NCBI RefSeq assembly: GCF_004295345.1
Contig: NZ_CP036200.1
Coordinates: 3,597,501-3,661,500, forward strand
Length of the DNA: 64,000 nt
Reading direction: 5' to 3'
From: Shewanella maritima
GTDB taxonomy: Bacteria > Pseudomonadota > Gammaproteobacteria > Enterobacterales > Shewanellaceae
The notes under the pieces are model-generated. The model saw nothing but the letters and a program-made list of their open reading frames with translations, did not search any database and was not told the DNA's origin. Each line of letters begins with the position of its first letter. Position 1 is the stretch's first letter. Shown here piece by piece: positions 20,543 through 29,288 of this stretch. Made by a program: the position numbers and the translations under genes.

Positions 20543-21211
20543 TTATGTAAATGCGCGTCGCAAAATCTGTTGAGTGAATGCAATTTTTAAATAGAAGCCA
20601 CGTGGGTTAGAAAGTTTAATTTCTCCGTTGCGGCCGATGCTTTCAGTTAACACACGGCTATTAGCTGCTTTAGGCCTTAGTTGCAGCACTTCGCCATGTT
20701 TAGCAGTAATGGTATCGACCTTACCAAGAGCAATAAGCTCCATTATCTCTTCCCAATCCTGGCGAAGCTGAGCTAATTCAAGCTCGCTAGGCTGCCATAA
20801 AACCGGGTTGCCCACACGGCGTTCTCCCACTGGAATATGGCGTTCTCCTTGCACAGGGATCCAAAGTACATGGCGCAGTTTATGATAAACCACACTTTGC
20901 TCCCACCTGAGACCGCCAATGTCGGTTAGTGGTGCAACAGTAATGTAGGTGGTTTCCATTGGCTTGCCTTGATTATCAATTGGGATGGTTTTTAACTCCA
21001 CACCAAGATGGGCAAAATCTGGTTCGGGTTTTGAGCCAGCTAGGGCGCCAAGCTCGGTTTCGATGAGTTGTCCAACCCAGCCTTTTTCGCGCTTGAGATT
21101 CTCAGGCACTGGAATACCATGTTCGCCTGCAATATCGGCTAGGCGAATACCAGCCATATGGTTGGCACGCGCCATGAGTTCACTAATTGATGTAGGGCTA
21201 GAACTTGGCAT
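20543..21211 (-). CDS. mutH: DNA mismatch repair endonuclease MutH
   Basis: Nicks the unmethylated strand at hemimethylated GATC during mismatch repair, acting with MutS and MutL, so Dam methylation is expected in this organism. 222 residues. The nuclease motif is visible as [19 protein letters not shown] (catalytic Asp…Glu-x-Lys), with [13 protein letters not shown] before it and [20 protein letters not shown] after it. ATG 21211 is chosen because the frame beyond it (to 21283) is not family-like. Its 5' side faces rppH across the 758-base DnaA-box region. Confidence 0.95.
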   Translation of the reverse strand: MPSSSPTSISELMARANHMAGIRLADIAGEHGIPVPENLKREKGWVGQLIETELGALAGSKPEPDFAHLGVELKTIPIDNQGKPMETTYITVAPLTDIGGLRWEQSVVYHKLRHVLWIPVQGERHIPVGERRVGNPVLWQPSELELAQLRQDWEEIMELIALGKVDTITAKHGEVLQLRPKAANSRVLTESIGRNGEIKLSNPRGFYLKIAFTQQILRRAFT

Positions 21212-21465
21212 TGGTGTGACTCTAGTTGACAAATAATGGGAGGTTACCAGTGATAGCTTCCAGTAATTTTTCTTGGTTCGCAAGTGGCGTTACTGAGATT
21301 TATCAGTAGCGTTCAAAATATCATCATAGCGAGTCATTGAGGATATTAGTTACTCATGGATATTTATTATCACACTGTTTTATTTAGACTTTTGTCGAAA
21401 TGGTAGTCTCGTTCGCTATTTGAGTTAGCCGTTAATTAACCTTTTCCCGCCGCTTTCCAACATAG

Positions 21466-21883
21466 TTATCCACAGAATATTGGGATAACTCCAATAAAAT
21501 ACACGCTATAAAGGATCATATTGTCGACGTCAACGGCATTTTCACGCTTTTTTTTCAGTTTTTTTGCTATTTTTATCTTGCGTTATGTGAATAACTTTAG
21601 CTGATGTTATAACAATCGATGTTGATAAATTTTTGTGGTGTTTTTTTATACACTTTAAGTTGGTGTTGGTGTCATCTATTTGGGATTTTAGTTAAACTGA
21701 TGATTTAGTTTGTGTTTATGTGTTTTGGTTAGCTGTTTTTAATATGTAATATTTTAATCTTTTGCAAAAAATCACAGATATAAATGAGTTTCGAACAGAG
21801 ATATCCACAGAAATTGTGGATAGCTATAAAACTGATTACCTTTATCTGTTGATAAAAGTGTAAATGACGTAGGGTTATCCAAA
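21466..21883. promoter_or_regulatory. DnaA-box cluster in the mutH–rppH gap (candidate DARS2 locus)
   Basis: The non-coding region 21212-21969 is very AT-rich. It holds a perfect DnaA box TTATCCACA at 21466-21474 facing TTATCCCAA (reverse) at 21480-21488. A second opposed pair, ATATCCACA at 21801-21809 and CTATCCACA (reverse) at 21815-21823, forms the palindrome TATCCACA-N5-TGTGGATA. One-mismatch boxes also lie at 21620-21628 and 21847-21855 (reverse TTATCAACA) and 21875-21883 (TTATCCAAA). In E. coli the DnaA-reactivating sequence DARS2 lies in this same mutH–rppH interval and uses opposed DnaA boxes. I did not find a clear IHF consensus by eye. Confidence 0.6.
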
Positions 21884-21969
21884 GAAATGGCGCTAAACCC
21901 CATTTGCTGATACAGGAGCTTTGTGAAACAATCAGACGTATTAACAAGATTTATGATTTCGGAGTCCAT

Positions 21970-22491
21970 GTGATTGACAGCGACGGTTTTCGCGCCAATG
22001 TGGGCATCATTATCTGTAATAAGTTTGGTCAAGTCATGTGGGCTAGACGTTTCGGTCAACATTCATGGCAGTTTCCGCAAGGCGGCGTTGACGATGGTGA
22101 GACGCCTGAGCAAGCGATGTACCGCGAGTTATATGAAGAGGTTGGTCTAAAGCCAGAACATGTAAAAATTCTGACTACGTCCCGTTCATGGCTGCGTTAC
22201 CGCCTGCCAAAGCGCTTGGTGCGTCATGACAGCAAACCTGTGTGCATTGGCCAAAAACAGAAATGGTATTTACTACAATTAAAAAGTCACGATAGTGCGA
22301 TTAACCTTGATTCTTCCGGCCATCCTGAGTTTGATGACTGGCGCTGGGTGAGTTATTGGTATCCTGTTAGGCAAGTCGTGTCTTTTAAACGTGATGTATA
22401 TAGAAAGGTAATGAAGGAGTTTGCATCGACGACGTTGTCGCTGCAGAGCAAAGAGTCGTACCGTAAAAGGGGGCGCCACGGCAGAGGTTAG
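21970..22491 (+). CDS. rppH: RNA 5'-pyrophosphohydrolase RppH
   Basis: Nudix hydrolase that removes pyrophosphate from mRNA 5' ends and triggers RNase E decay. 174 residues. It begins [17 protein letters not shown] as in E. coli; the Nudix box is [23 protein letters not shown]. The start is GTG 21970 with GGAG five bases before it; the frame open to 21904 lies in the upstream regulatory region. It is followed by ptsP after about 210 bases, as in enterobacteria. Confidence 0.95.
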   Translation: MIDSDGFRANVGIIICNKFGQVMWARRFGQHSWQFPQGGVDDGETPEQAMYRELYEEVGLKPEHVKILTTSRSWLRYRLPKRLVRHDSKPVCIGQKQKWYLLQLKSHDSAINLDSSGHPEFDDWRWVSYWYPVRQVVSFKRDVYRKVMKEFASTTLSLQSKESYRKRGRHGRG

Positions 22492-22699
22492 GGGAGTTTA
22501 CTCACATAGCTATAGTAGTGATGATGCGTTTCTACTTTCCAGTATTTACTATTCCTAGCCAGTAACTTAGAGCTGCAATACCAGTTCAATAGTTTTAGCT
22601 CTCCATCCTATTCGCTCTAGCTTTGGCGCCTGCTTAAGTTAGAACATCGCCGTTTGAGTTTAGGCCAACAACTAGGCTGATTTCATAAGGAGTGAAACA

Positions 22700-24940
22700 G
22701 TGATTAAAACGCTAAGGGATATCACACAAGCCGTAGCTACTGCTAGCGACTTTGGGCATGCCTTAGCCTCCTTAGTTACGCAAACTAAACTCGCCATGCA
22801 AACTCAATGTTGCTCAGTGTATATTCTCGAGCAACAACAACTGGTGTTATCGGCAACAGATGGATTAAGTCCTGATGCGATTGGCAAAGTCGCGATGCCA
22901 GTTACTCAGGGGTTAGTTGGTCTTGCAGCCCAGCGCGAAGAATTAGTTAACCTTGCTGACGCACGCACTCACCCTCGTTTTAAATTATTCCCAGGTGCCA
23001 AAGAAGATGAATACCGTGCTTTTTTAGCGGCTCCGATCATCTATCAAAAAGTGGTCGTTGGCGTCATTGTGGTGCAGCAACCTCAAGCAAGGCAGTTTGA
23101 TGAGGGTGAAGAAGCTTTTTTGATGACGCTAGCCGCTCAGCTTGCCGTAGTGATAAAGAGTTTAAAATATAAAGATTCAATCGATAGTGCAGCGCATCAG
23201 GTTGTGTATAAAGGTACACCTGCATCGAGTGGTATTGCCATTGCTAAAGGGGTCGTGTTTGGTGGTGCGATCGCGTTGGAGCAGCAAGACGTTGCCATTA
23301 AACCCGATGCGGTAGATGCTGAAATAGCTAGGCTAAAACTTGCAAAAGAAGCGTGCATGGAAGAACTGTCTTCACTGTCGCAACGTTTCGAACAAGAAAG
23401 TGCTGCTGACGTAGTATCTATTTTTAACGCATTTCAACTCTTGCTTGATGAGCATAGTCTTGGTGGCGAGTATATCAATGAGATTAACCAAGGCTGGCAA
23501 GCTGAGTCAGCCGTTAGCCGTGTGTCGCTGCGTTATATCGCTCAGTTTGAGCAAATGGATGATCCATACTTGCAGCAGCGAGCCAGTGATATTCGCGAGT
23601 TAGGGCAAAAGGTTTTAAAACAGCTTATTGAGCCTGAGCAGTTACAGTTTGAATACAATGAGCCTGTGATCATTCTCGCCAAGGAGATTGATGCAAGTTT
23701 GCTGGTTGCATTCCCGCGAAATAAGCTAGCGGGGGTCGTTACTGAACAAGGTGGTGTCAATGCCCATGGTGCCATCCTTGCGCGAGCTATGGGGATCCCT
23801 GCGCTTGTTGGTGTTGAGCAAATTCTTTCAGCAGGCACTGAGCAGCAATTACTGATCGTTAACGCAAACCGTGGTGAGTTACTTGTCTCTCCATCAAATT
23901 CAGTGGTCGATGAATATCGAGCGCTATTAACTGCGGATATACAGAAGCAACAAGCATTTGAGTCAGAAATTAATCAACCTACGGTTACCATAGACGGTCA
24001 GCGTATTGAGTTGCTAATGAATGCAGGTCTAATTTCTGGTGTAGAAAATGTTTCGACCCACGGCGCCGATGGCATAGGGTTATATCGCAGTGAAATCCCA
24101 TTTATGCTGCAGCAGCGGTTTCCAAGTGAGCTCGAGCAAATTTCAGTCTATCGCACCATATTGCAGGCCGCTCAAGGCAAGACAGTAGTGATGCGCACCT
24201 TAGATGTTGGCGGTGACAAGCCTTTACCTTATTTCCCTATTAATGAAGACAATCCATTTTTGGGTTGGCGCGGCATACGATTATCGCTAGATCACCCTGA
24301 GCTTTTTTTGGTGCAACTAAGAGCAATGCTTCAAGCTGCCGACGAGTGTCAGCAGCTACATATTCTGCTGCCGATGGTCAGTAATCTTGCCGAGGTCGAT
24401 GCTGCGCTCGGTTATCTTGAGCAAGCTTATCAAGAGTTGACACAAGAGTTAAATATAGAGATATGCAAACCTAAAATTGGCGTGATGTTAGAGGTACCAG
24501 CATTGCTGTTTCAGCTTCAAGATGTTGCTCAGCGGGTTGATTTTGTGTCAGTGGGTAGCAACGATTTAACTCAGTATTTGCTGGCAGTGGATCGCAATAA
24601 CCCGAGTGTCAGTACCTTGTTTGATAGTTTTCATCCTGGCGTACTGAGAGCACTTAAGCGTGCGGTTGAAGATTGCCGTTTATATGATCTTGATATCAGT
24701 ATTTGTGGCGAGCTGGCAGGTGAGCCTTTGGGCGCGCTATTGCTGGTTGCGATGGGGTATCACAAATTGAGTATGAACCAGGCAAGCCTAGCTAGAGTTA
24801 ATTATTTATTGCGCCGAGTAAACCAGCATGAGCTGCAGGGTGTGTTAAAGCAAGTCATGATGCTTGCGAATGGCCATCAGGTTCGCGAGACCATGATGGC
24901 GTTCGTACGCAAACATGAGTTGTGTCATATCGTTGATTAA
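22700..24940 (+). CDS. ptsP: nitrogen phosphotransferase enzyme I (EI-Ntr)
   Basis: First enzyme of the nitrogen-related PTS: autophosphorylates from PEP and passes phosphate to NPr. 746 residues. An N-terminal GAF domain spans about residues 5-160 (QGLVGLAAQREELVNLADA). The EI N-terminal domain follows, with the phospho-His356 in GGVNAHGAILARAMGIPALVG. The PEP-utilising barrel has DGIGLYRSEIPFM, RTLDVGGDKPLPYF and VSVGSNDLTQYLLAVDRNN, plus the ICGELAGEP end. GTG start at 22700 with AAGGAG eight bases before it. The GAF domain implies sensing of a small nitrogen-status ligand. Confidence 0.95.
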   Translation: MIKTLRDITQAVATASDFGHALASLVTQTKLAMQTQCCSVYILEQQQLVLSATDGLSPDAIGKVAMPVTQGLVGLAAQREELVNLADARTHPRFKLFPGAKEDEYRAFLAAPIIYQKVVVGVIVVQQPQARQFDEGEEAFLMTLAAQLAVVIKSLKYKDSIDSAAHQVVYKGTPASSGIAIAKGVVFGGAIALEQQDVAIKPDAVDAEIARLKLAKEACMEELSSLSQRFEQESAADVVSIFNAFQLLLDEHSLGGEYINEINQGWQAESAVSRVSLRYIAQFEQMDDPYLQQRASDIRELGQKVLKQLIEPEQLQFEYNEPVIILAKEIDASLLVAFPRNKLAGVVTEQGGVNAHGAILARAMGIPALVGVEQILSAGTEQQLLIVNANRGELLVSPSNSVVDEYRALLTADIQKQQAFESEINQPTVTIDGQRIELLMNAGLISGVENVSTHGADGIGLYRSEIPFMLQQRFPSELEQISVYRTILQAAQGKTVVMRTLDVGGDKPLPYFPINEDNPFLGWRGIRLSLDHPELFLVQLRAMLQAADECQQLHILLPMVSNLAEVDAALGYLEQAYQELTQELNIEICKPKIGVMLEVPALLFQLQDVAQRVDFVSVGSNDLTQYLLAVDRNNPSVSTLFDSFHPGVLRALKRAVEDCRLYDLDISICGELAGEPLGALLLVAMGYHKLSMNQASLARVNYLLRRVNQHELQGVLKQVMMLANGHQVRETMMAFVRKHELCHIVD

Positions 24941-24977
24941 GAGTTCAGGCTAACTAAATATTCAAGCGAGAAGTTAA

Positions 24978-25778
24978 GTGGATAATATTTTTCTAATTTT
25001 TTCTATTTGTTTGGCTATCGGTGCGATTGTCGGCTTTTTGGCTGGACTGCTAGGTATTGGCGGTGGGCTGATTATTGTGCCTTCGCTGATTTATCTACTT
25101 CCTTGGGCTGGATTTGACAACGAGCAATTAACCCATGTTGCAATCGCAACTTCACTAGCCACAATTATTTTAACTTCATTGTCTTCTGCAAGGGCTCATC
25201 ACAAACAAGGCAATATTCCCTGGCCTTTGTTCAAATCAATTGTGCCGGGCATCGCCGTCGGCGCATTATCTTCAGCGTTTATTTCTGAGCAAATATCATC
25301 TGACAAATTGCAGCAAGTGTTTGCGGTATTTGTGGTGTTAATGGCACTGCAAATGGCATTTCAGTTTAAACCCAGTAAAAGTGAAACCATGCCAAGCTTA
25401 ACGGTTATGTTTATCTGCTCACTGCTGATTGCAATGGTAGCTGGCCTAATGGGCATTGGTGGCGGTGTGTTGTTAGTGCCATTTTTAAGCTATTGTGGCT
25501 TGCAAATGCGTCAAGCGGTTGGCTTTTCGTCTGCAACAGGCTTTCTTATTGCGTTCGTAGGAACCGTGGGATATGTATTGGCGGGGTTAAATGTTGATCA
25601 GATGCCAATGGGCACCTTAGGTTACATTTATATTCCTGCACTGATTGGCATTATATTAAGCTCCATGTTAGTTGCACCTTTCGGAGCCAAAGCCGCCACT
25701 GTGTGGCCGACAAAAGTGCTCAAGCGGATCTTCGCGTTATTGCTGTTTGTTGTAGGTATCAAGCTGATGTGGTTTTAA
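24978..25778 (+). CDS. TSUP (TauE/SafE) family permease
   Basis: 266-residue inner-membrane protein of about eight helices. It has the two inverted repeats of the TSUP family: GFLAGLLGIGGGLIIVPSLIYLL near the N-terminus and AGLMGIGGGVLLVPFLSYCGL in the middle. Relatives export or import sulfite, sulfonates or similar anions; the substrate is not readable from sequence. GTG start 37 bases after ptsP with no terminator between, so the two are probably co-transcribed. It marks the left border of the accessory block. Confidence 0.88.
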   Translation: MDNIFLIFSICLAIGAIVGFLAGLLGIGGGLIIVPSLIYLLPWAGFDNEQLTHVAIATSLATIILTSLSSARAHHKQGNIPWPLFKSIVPGIAVGALSSAFISEQISSDKLQQVFAVFVVLMALQMAFQFKPSKSETMPSLTVMFICSLLIAMVAGLMGIGGGVLLVPFLSYCGLQMRQAVGFSSATGFLIAFVGTVGYVLAGLNVDQMPMGTLGYIYIPALIGIILSSMLVAPFGAKAATVWPTKVLKRIFALLLFVVGIKLMWF

Positions 25779-26127
25779 CTTGAAATCCTCCTCTGTGTAT
25801 GTGCTCTTTATTGCGCTCTTCATTACGTTCTGTAATTCTTCATTTAGCTTAGCGCTTTTAAACGCTAAGTCATTCTAGCCATAGACTAGCTTTATGCTCC
25901 GCAGCGTTAACCTTGGGTTAACGCTGTTGTATTCCCTTTAAAATTGCTCCCTATTAAAACTACTCCCTATTAAAACTATGATTGCTAGTGATGTTTAATT
26001 AACGCTCCTTTCTTAGCATCAGAGCATTCGATGAATTTCTCTCTTAGCTGGTGATTATAACTGGTGATTATAACTGGCGGTTGTAGTTAGCAGTGAGAGA
26101 GCTGATGCTAAGACAGTGGAGTAGTTA
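25779..26127. repeat. repeat-rich gap upstream of the porin-like gene
   Basis: This 349-base gap contains a stem-loop CTTAGCG-N8-CGCTAAG at 25848-25869; a perfect 11-bp hairpin CAGCGTTAACC-TTG-GGTTAACGCTG at 25902-25926; a tandem CTCCCTATTAAAACTA near 25947-25978; a tandem CTGGTGATTATAA near 26048-26073; and a 12-bp inverted repeat TCTTAGCATCAG (26011-26022) with CTGATGCTAAGA (26102-26113). The last arm ends just before the ribosome-binding site of the next gene. No coding capacity is evident. Confidence 0.75.
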
Positions 26128-27255
26128 ATGCAGCTTGGTTTTTTAGTCAGTGCAGTTTGTTTATGTGTTGCAACCATTGTCTTTTCTCCGTTGCAGGCAC
26201 GTGAGTCTGATGACTTTATGCGTATTGGTGGTGCGTTAAAGTTTAACTATAAGTACATGGTAGATTCGCCAGACTCTAAAGGCACTGCCGGTGACTTTTA
26301 CTATGATGTTGGCTCACTGAGCTTTGATTCAAAGCAAGGTAAGTTTGGCTTATCTGCCGATTATCGATTTAAAACCGATCATCAATACATTAAATACGCC
26401 TATGGCTACTATCAGCCTAGTGATACTCTGCATTTCCAGCTTGGGTTGAACACCGTTCCTTTTGGTAATCAAAACCTAATTTCAAACAGTTACTGGTTCG
26501 GTTTACCTTACTACCTTGGCTTTGAAGATGATAAGGACATGGGACTGAAGTCAATCATTAAGCATGATGGCGCGACGACTGAGTTCGCTTATTATGTTAG
26601 TTCTGAGTACTCACCCACTAATAAAAATCGATACGCGGCTGATTTACATGTTGGTGCAGTTGGTGGTAAGCAGTACTACAATGAAGAAGCTAATCAGCTT
26701 AACTTACGCCATACCGAAAGTTTTAATCACTCACGCGGCTCGTTCGCGCTAGGTGTGTCGTATCAATATGGTCAGATTATTCATCAAAAGAATAAGACTA
26801 AAGGTGATCGCAGTGCTTGGGCTGTGCACCTAGAGTCAAAAGTTGACGATTGGACACTGCAACTGCAAATGATGGAATATCAGTTCAATGCTCCAGATTC
26901 GCAAGATAAAAATCGTATTGCAATGTCGTTAGCAGGCTCTAGTTACGAAGTTGCCTCAAAGGCAAAAGTGTACAATGCCAACCTCGCTCGTAAAGTGAAA
27001 ACAAGTTGGGGTGAGCTTAAGCTATACAACGATTTTGGACTAATGACGCCAAATGTAAATGATCCTAAGTTTGCAAACAGTGTGCAAAATGTCACAGGCG
27101 TTACCACGCGAGTCGGTCCTATTGAGGTGATGCTAGATTACATTGTCGGTCATAACCTGGTGTTTTTATCTAAAGCGAATAATCATGTTGGGTTACCTCT
27201 TGAAGCCAATAACTGGGATAAACGCGTCAACTGTAATATGGCTTATTACTTTTAA
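26128..27255 (+). CDS. porin-like outer-membrane beta-barrel protein
   Basis: 375 residues. The signal peptide (MQLGFLVSAVCLCVATIVFSP) is followed by short alternating strands and a terminal aromatic (MAYYF), as recognised by the BAM complex. Segments such as YAYGYYQPSDTLHFQLGLNTVPFG and SNSYWFGLPYYLGFEDDKDMG resemble phosphate-selective or alginate-type porins. The substrate is unknown. GGAG precedes the ATG by nine bases. It begins the accessory block and is followed by nearly 1 kb without genes. Confidence 0.7.
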   Translation: MQLGFLVSAVCLCVATIVFSPLQARESDDFMRIGGALKFNYKYMVDSPDSKGTAGDFYYDVGSLSFDSKQGKFGLSADYRFKTDHQYIKYAYGYYQPSDTLHFQLGLNTVPFGNQNLISNSYWFGLPYYLGFEDDKDMGLKSIIKHDGATTEFAYYVSSEYSPTNKNRYAADLHVGAVGGKQYYNEEANQLNLRHTESFNHSRGSFALGVSYQYGQIIHQKNKTKGDRSAWAVHLESKVDDWTLQLQMMEYQFNAPDSQDKNRIAMSLAGSSYEVASKAKVYNANLARKVKTSWGELKLYNDFGLMTPNVNDPKFANSVQNVTGVTTRVGPIEVMLDYIVGHNLVFLSKANNHVGLPLEANNWDKRVNCNMAYYF

Positions 27256-28238
27256 ATTAGTAAAGTCATGCTAATGCGACAGTGACATCAAAGCGCGAGT
27301 GAAAAAGCTTGAGTCACACAAAACAAACTGTACATCATCTAGTCTGGCCCTGAGGTCTATTTGGGGCTCATCAAGTATTCATTGTAATTAGCTATTTTGT
27401 TAATGGGCAATCTTAACATTAGCAAACCTCTCCTAGTTGCTTAGTATTGAATAGTTATTGCAAACCACTATTAATCAACCGCTTACAGTTTCTTGTTGCC
27501 AAGTTGCTGTGACTTCAACAGTGCCAAATTCAACAGGCCTAGTGATTCGCACGTCTAGTCGCTAGTTTTCCTGCTTAGTTACATATCTCCTTATTGGTAA
27601 TTATTAGTGATGAATGACAGTTATGGTTACGTGGGTTTGATATTTTTTGTCCATAGAACCTGACTAAGTTAACTAACGATTTGATTTGTATGATTAATAA
27701 CGTTATTGATTTGGTTTTGACTGTATAAATTTGACTGAAAAATATAGTTGAATAACTTTGAAAACCGCTTTTTTTAGTGGTTTTTTGCGTTGTAAAGGCA
27801 GAAATATTACTGAGCATAGCGTGTGAGAACTTGGTAATTACCATAAATGGATTAACGTTTTCATTAAATCTCCTCATTAGCTGCAAATAACTAAACAATA
27901 GTTTGGAGTTTGAGGTGAGTCACATAACTCCATCACTTTGTCGATTTGCTAACCCATCAGCTTCACGGTTTTTGTGTGAATGTGGTGTGGATCAAGTTAG
28001 GCGGAATGTTAACAGGGCATGTCTAACACTCGAATTTATTAATTAAAATTCATAATGATGCGTAGTAATCGGGATGTCATTAATTTCAAGCTAAAGATAA
28101 ATCCATATAGGTCCATGTTCGTGTATCAAGGAACAATTTTGGAAAAACTATGGAATGACCTGTTGGCCATGATTATCTGCTAAAGACAAATTTTTGATTT
28201 GGAAACAAGTTTTTGGTTTGTTTCCGCTAGGAGAAATA
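27256..28238. other. long non-coding interval before the RND operon
   Basis: 983 bases of AT-rich DNA with no convincing gene on either strand; an antisense frame at 27575-27898 lacks a usable ribosome-binding site and protein character. Visible structure: a terminator-like hairpin at 27761-27786, an AATTAATT-centred palindrome GAATTT…AAATTC at 28032-28051, and an 8-bp stem GGAAACAA/TTGTTTCC at 28201-28225 just before the next ribosome-binding site. Confidence 0.55.
27761..27786 (+). terminator. orphan rho-independent terminator
   Basis: Stem AAAACC(G)CT pairs with AG(T)GGTTTT and runs into six T at 27781-27786. The nearest upstream plus-strand gene ends 500 bases away, so it may end a long 3' tail of the porin message or an unannotated small RNA. 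Confidence 0.55.
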
Positions 28239-29288
28239 ATGAAAAATTCCACTCTCGTCATGCTAGCTGCATTGTCACCAACCGTCTTAGTCGCCGCTCA
28301 CGCTAACGAAGCTACACAAGTTAGTGTTCAAACAGCACAGTTCCAGCCAATCTACCAAACCAAGACATACAGTACTGGTTTGATTGCTTCTGAGCGCGTA
28401 CAAATCATCGCATTGACAACAGGCTTCCTGGAAAACAAGCGCGTTCGCAACGGTCAAACTGTTAAAGAAGGTGACTTACTGGTTGAGCTTGAAGATATTG
28501 ATTACGCAATTGAGCATAAGAAAGCGGTTGCGAATGTGAGCCTGGCTAAGGCAACACTTAAAGAGAAGAAAGCGGCTTATGAGCGTGCTGTTAAAGTACG
28601 TAAAGGTGGTGACTTATCTGAGTCTACCTTTGACAGCATGGAAGCCGCTTATGAAACGGCTAAAGCTCAGTATGAACTTGCGATTGCTACTGAGCAGCGC
28701 GCTAAAGTTGAGCTAGAGCGTACTAAAATCCGTGCAACGACTAGCGGTAAAATCACTGCGTTATACGTAGATGAAGGTCAGGTGATTTCACGTGGTGATG
28801 AAGTTAGCTACATTGTTAATGACGCGCTTATTGACGCAGTTGTTGAAATTCCAAGTAGCGACAGCTTCATCAACAGCATCGACAATCTATCTGCTGACCT
28901 AGTTGTTAACAACCAACCATACGCTGACAACGGTAAGTTGTTCGCTGTTGATGGTGCAATTGACCCTCGAAAAGGCACGCTACGTGTACGTTACCGTTTT
29001 GAAAACAAAGGCGACTTACTAGACGGTCAATTCGCTAAAGTTGTGCTTTCTAACGTATCTGAGCGCGGTAACATCGTTGTTCCTCAAGCTTCTGTACTAA
29101 CTGACCGTCAAGGTCGTTTCGTATACGTAGTCGTTGACGGCAAGATTGAAGCTAAGCGCGTAACCACTCATGGTACTCACGAGTTAAACGAAATTGTTGA
29201 AGGCCTAAGCGTAGGTGACCAAGTGATCACTAGTGCGACCATGAAGCTTTACCCTGGTCTTGAAGTTCAAATTAAGGGTAATCCATGA
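28239..29288 (+). CDS. RND efflux periplasmic adaptor subunit
   Basis: Membrane-fusion protein of 349 residues linking an inner-membrane RND pump to an outer-membrane channel. A signal peptide (MKNSTLVMLAALSPTVLVAAHA, no lipobox cysteine) is followed by a beta-lipoyl half (RVRNGQTVKEGDLLVELEDIDY), a coiled-coil hairpin (about residues 85-155), the second lipoyl half (IRATTSGKITALYVDEGQVISRGD) and a beta-barrel domain. ATG 28239 is chosen because AGGAG (28229-28233) precedes it and the signal peptide starts there. It overlaps the pump gene by four bases. Confidence 0.9.
   Translation: MKNSTLVMLAALSPTVLVAAHANEATQVSVQTAQFQPIYQTKTYSTGLIASERVQIIALTTGFLENKRVRNGQTVKEGDLLVELEDIDYAIEHKKAVANVSLAKATLKEKKAAYERAVKVRKGGDLSESTFDSMEAAYETAKAQYELAIATEQRAKVELERTKIRATTSGKITALYVDEGQVISRGDEVSYIVNDALIDAVVEIPSSDSFINSIDNLSADLVVNNQPYADNGKLFAVDGAIDPRKGTLRVRYRFENKGDLLDGQFAKVVLSNVSERGNIVVPQASVLTDRQGRFVYVVVDGKIEAKRVTTHGTHELNEIVEGLSVGDQVITSATMKLYPGLEVQIKGNP

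Noticed and set aside
21601..21640. Possible IHF site inside the DnaA-box cluster
   Set aside because: CAATCGATGTTGATA resembles the consensus but the spacing is wrong by two bases, so I do not call it.
27575..27898. Minus-strand 107-codon frame in the gap before the first RND operon
   Set aside because: Composition is that of AT-rich non-coding DNA, it covers the opposite strand of the terminator-like hairpin, and it has no recognisable motif.
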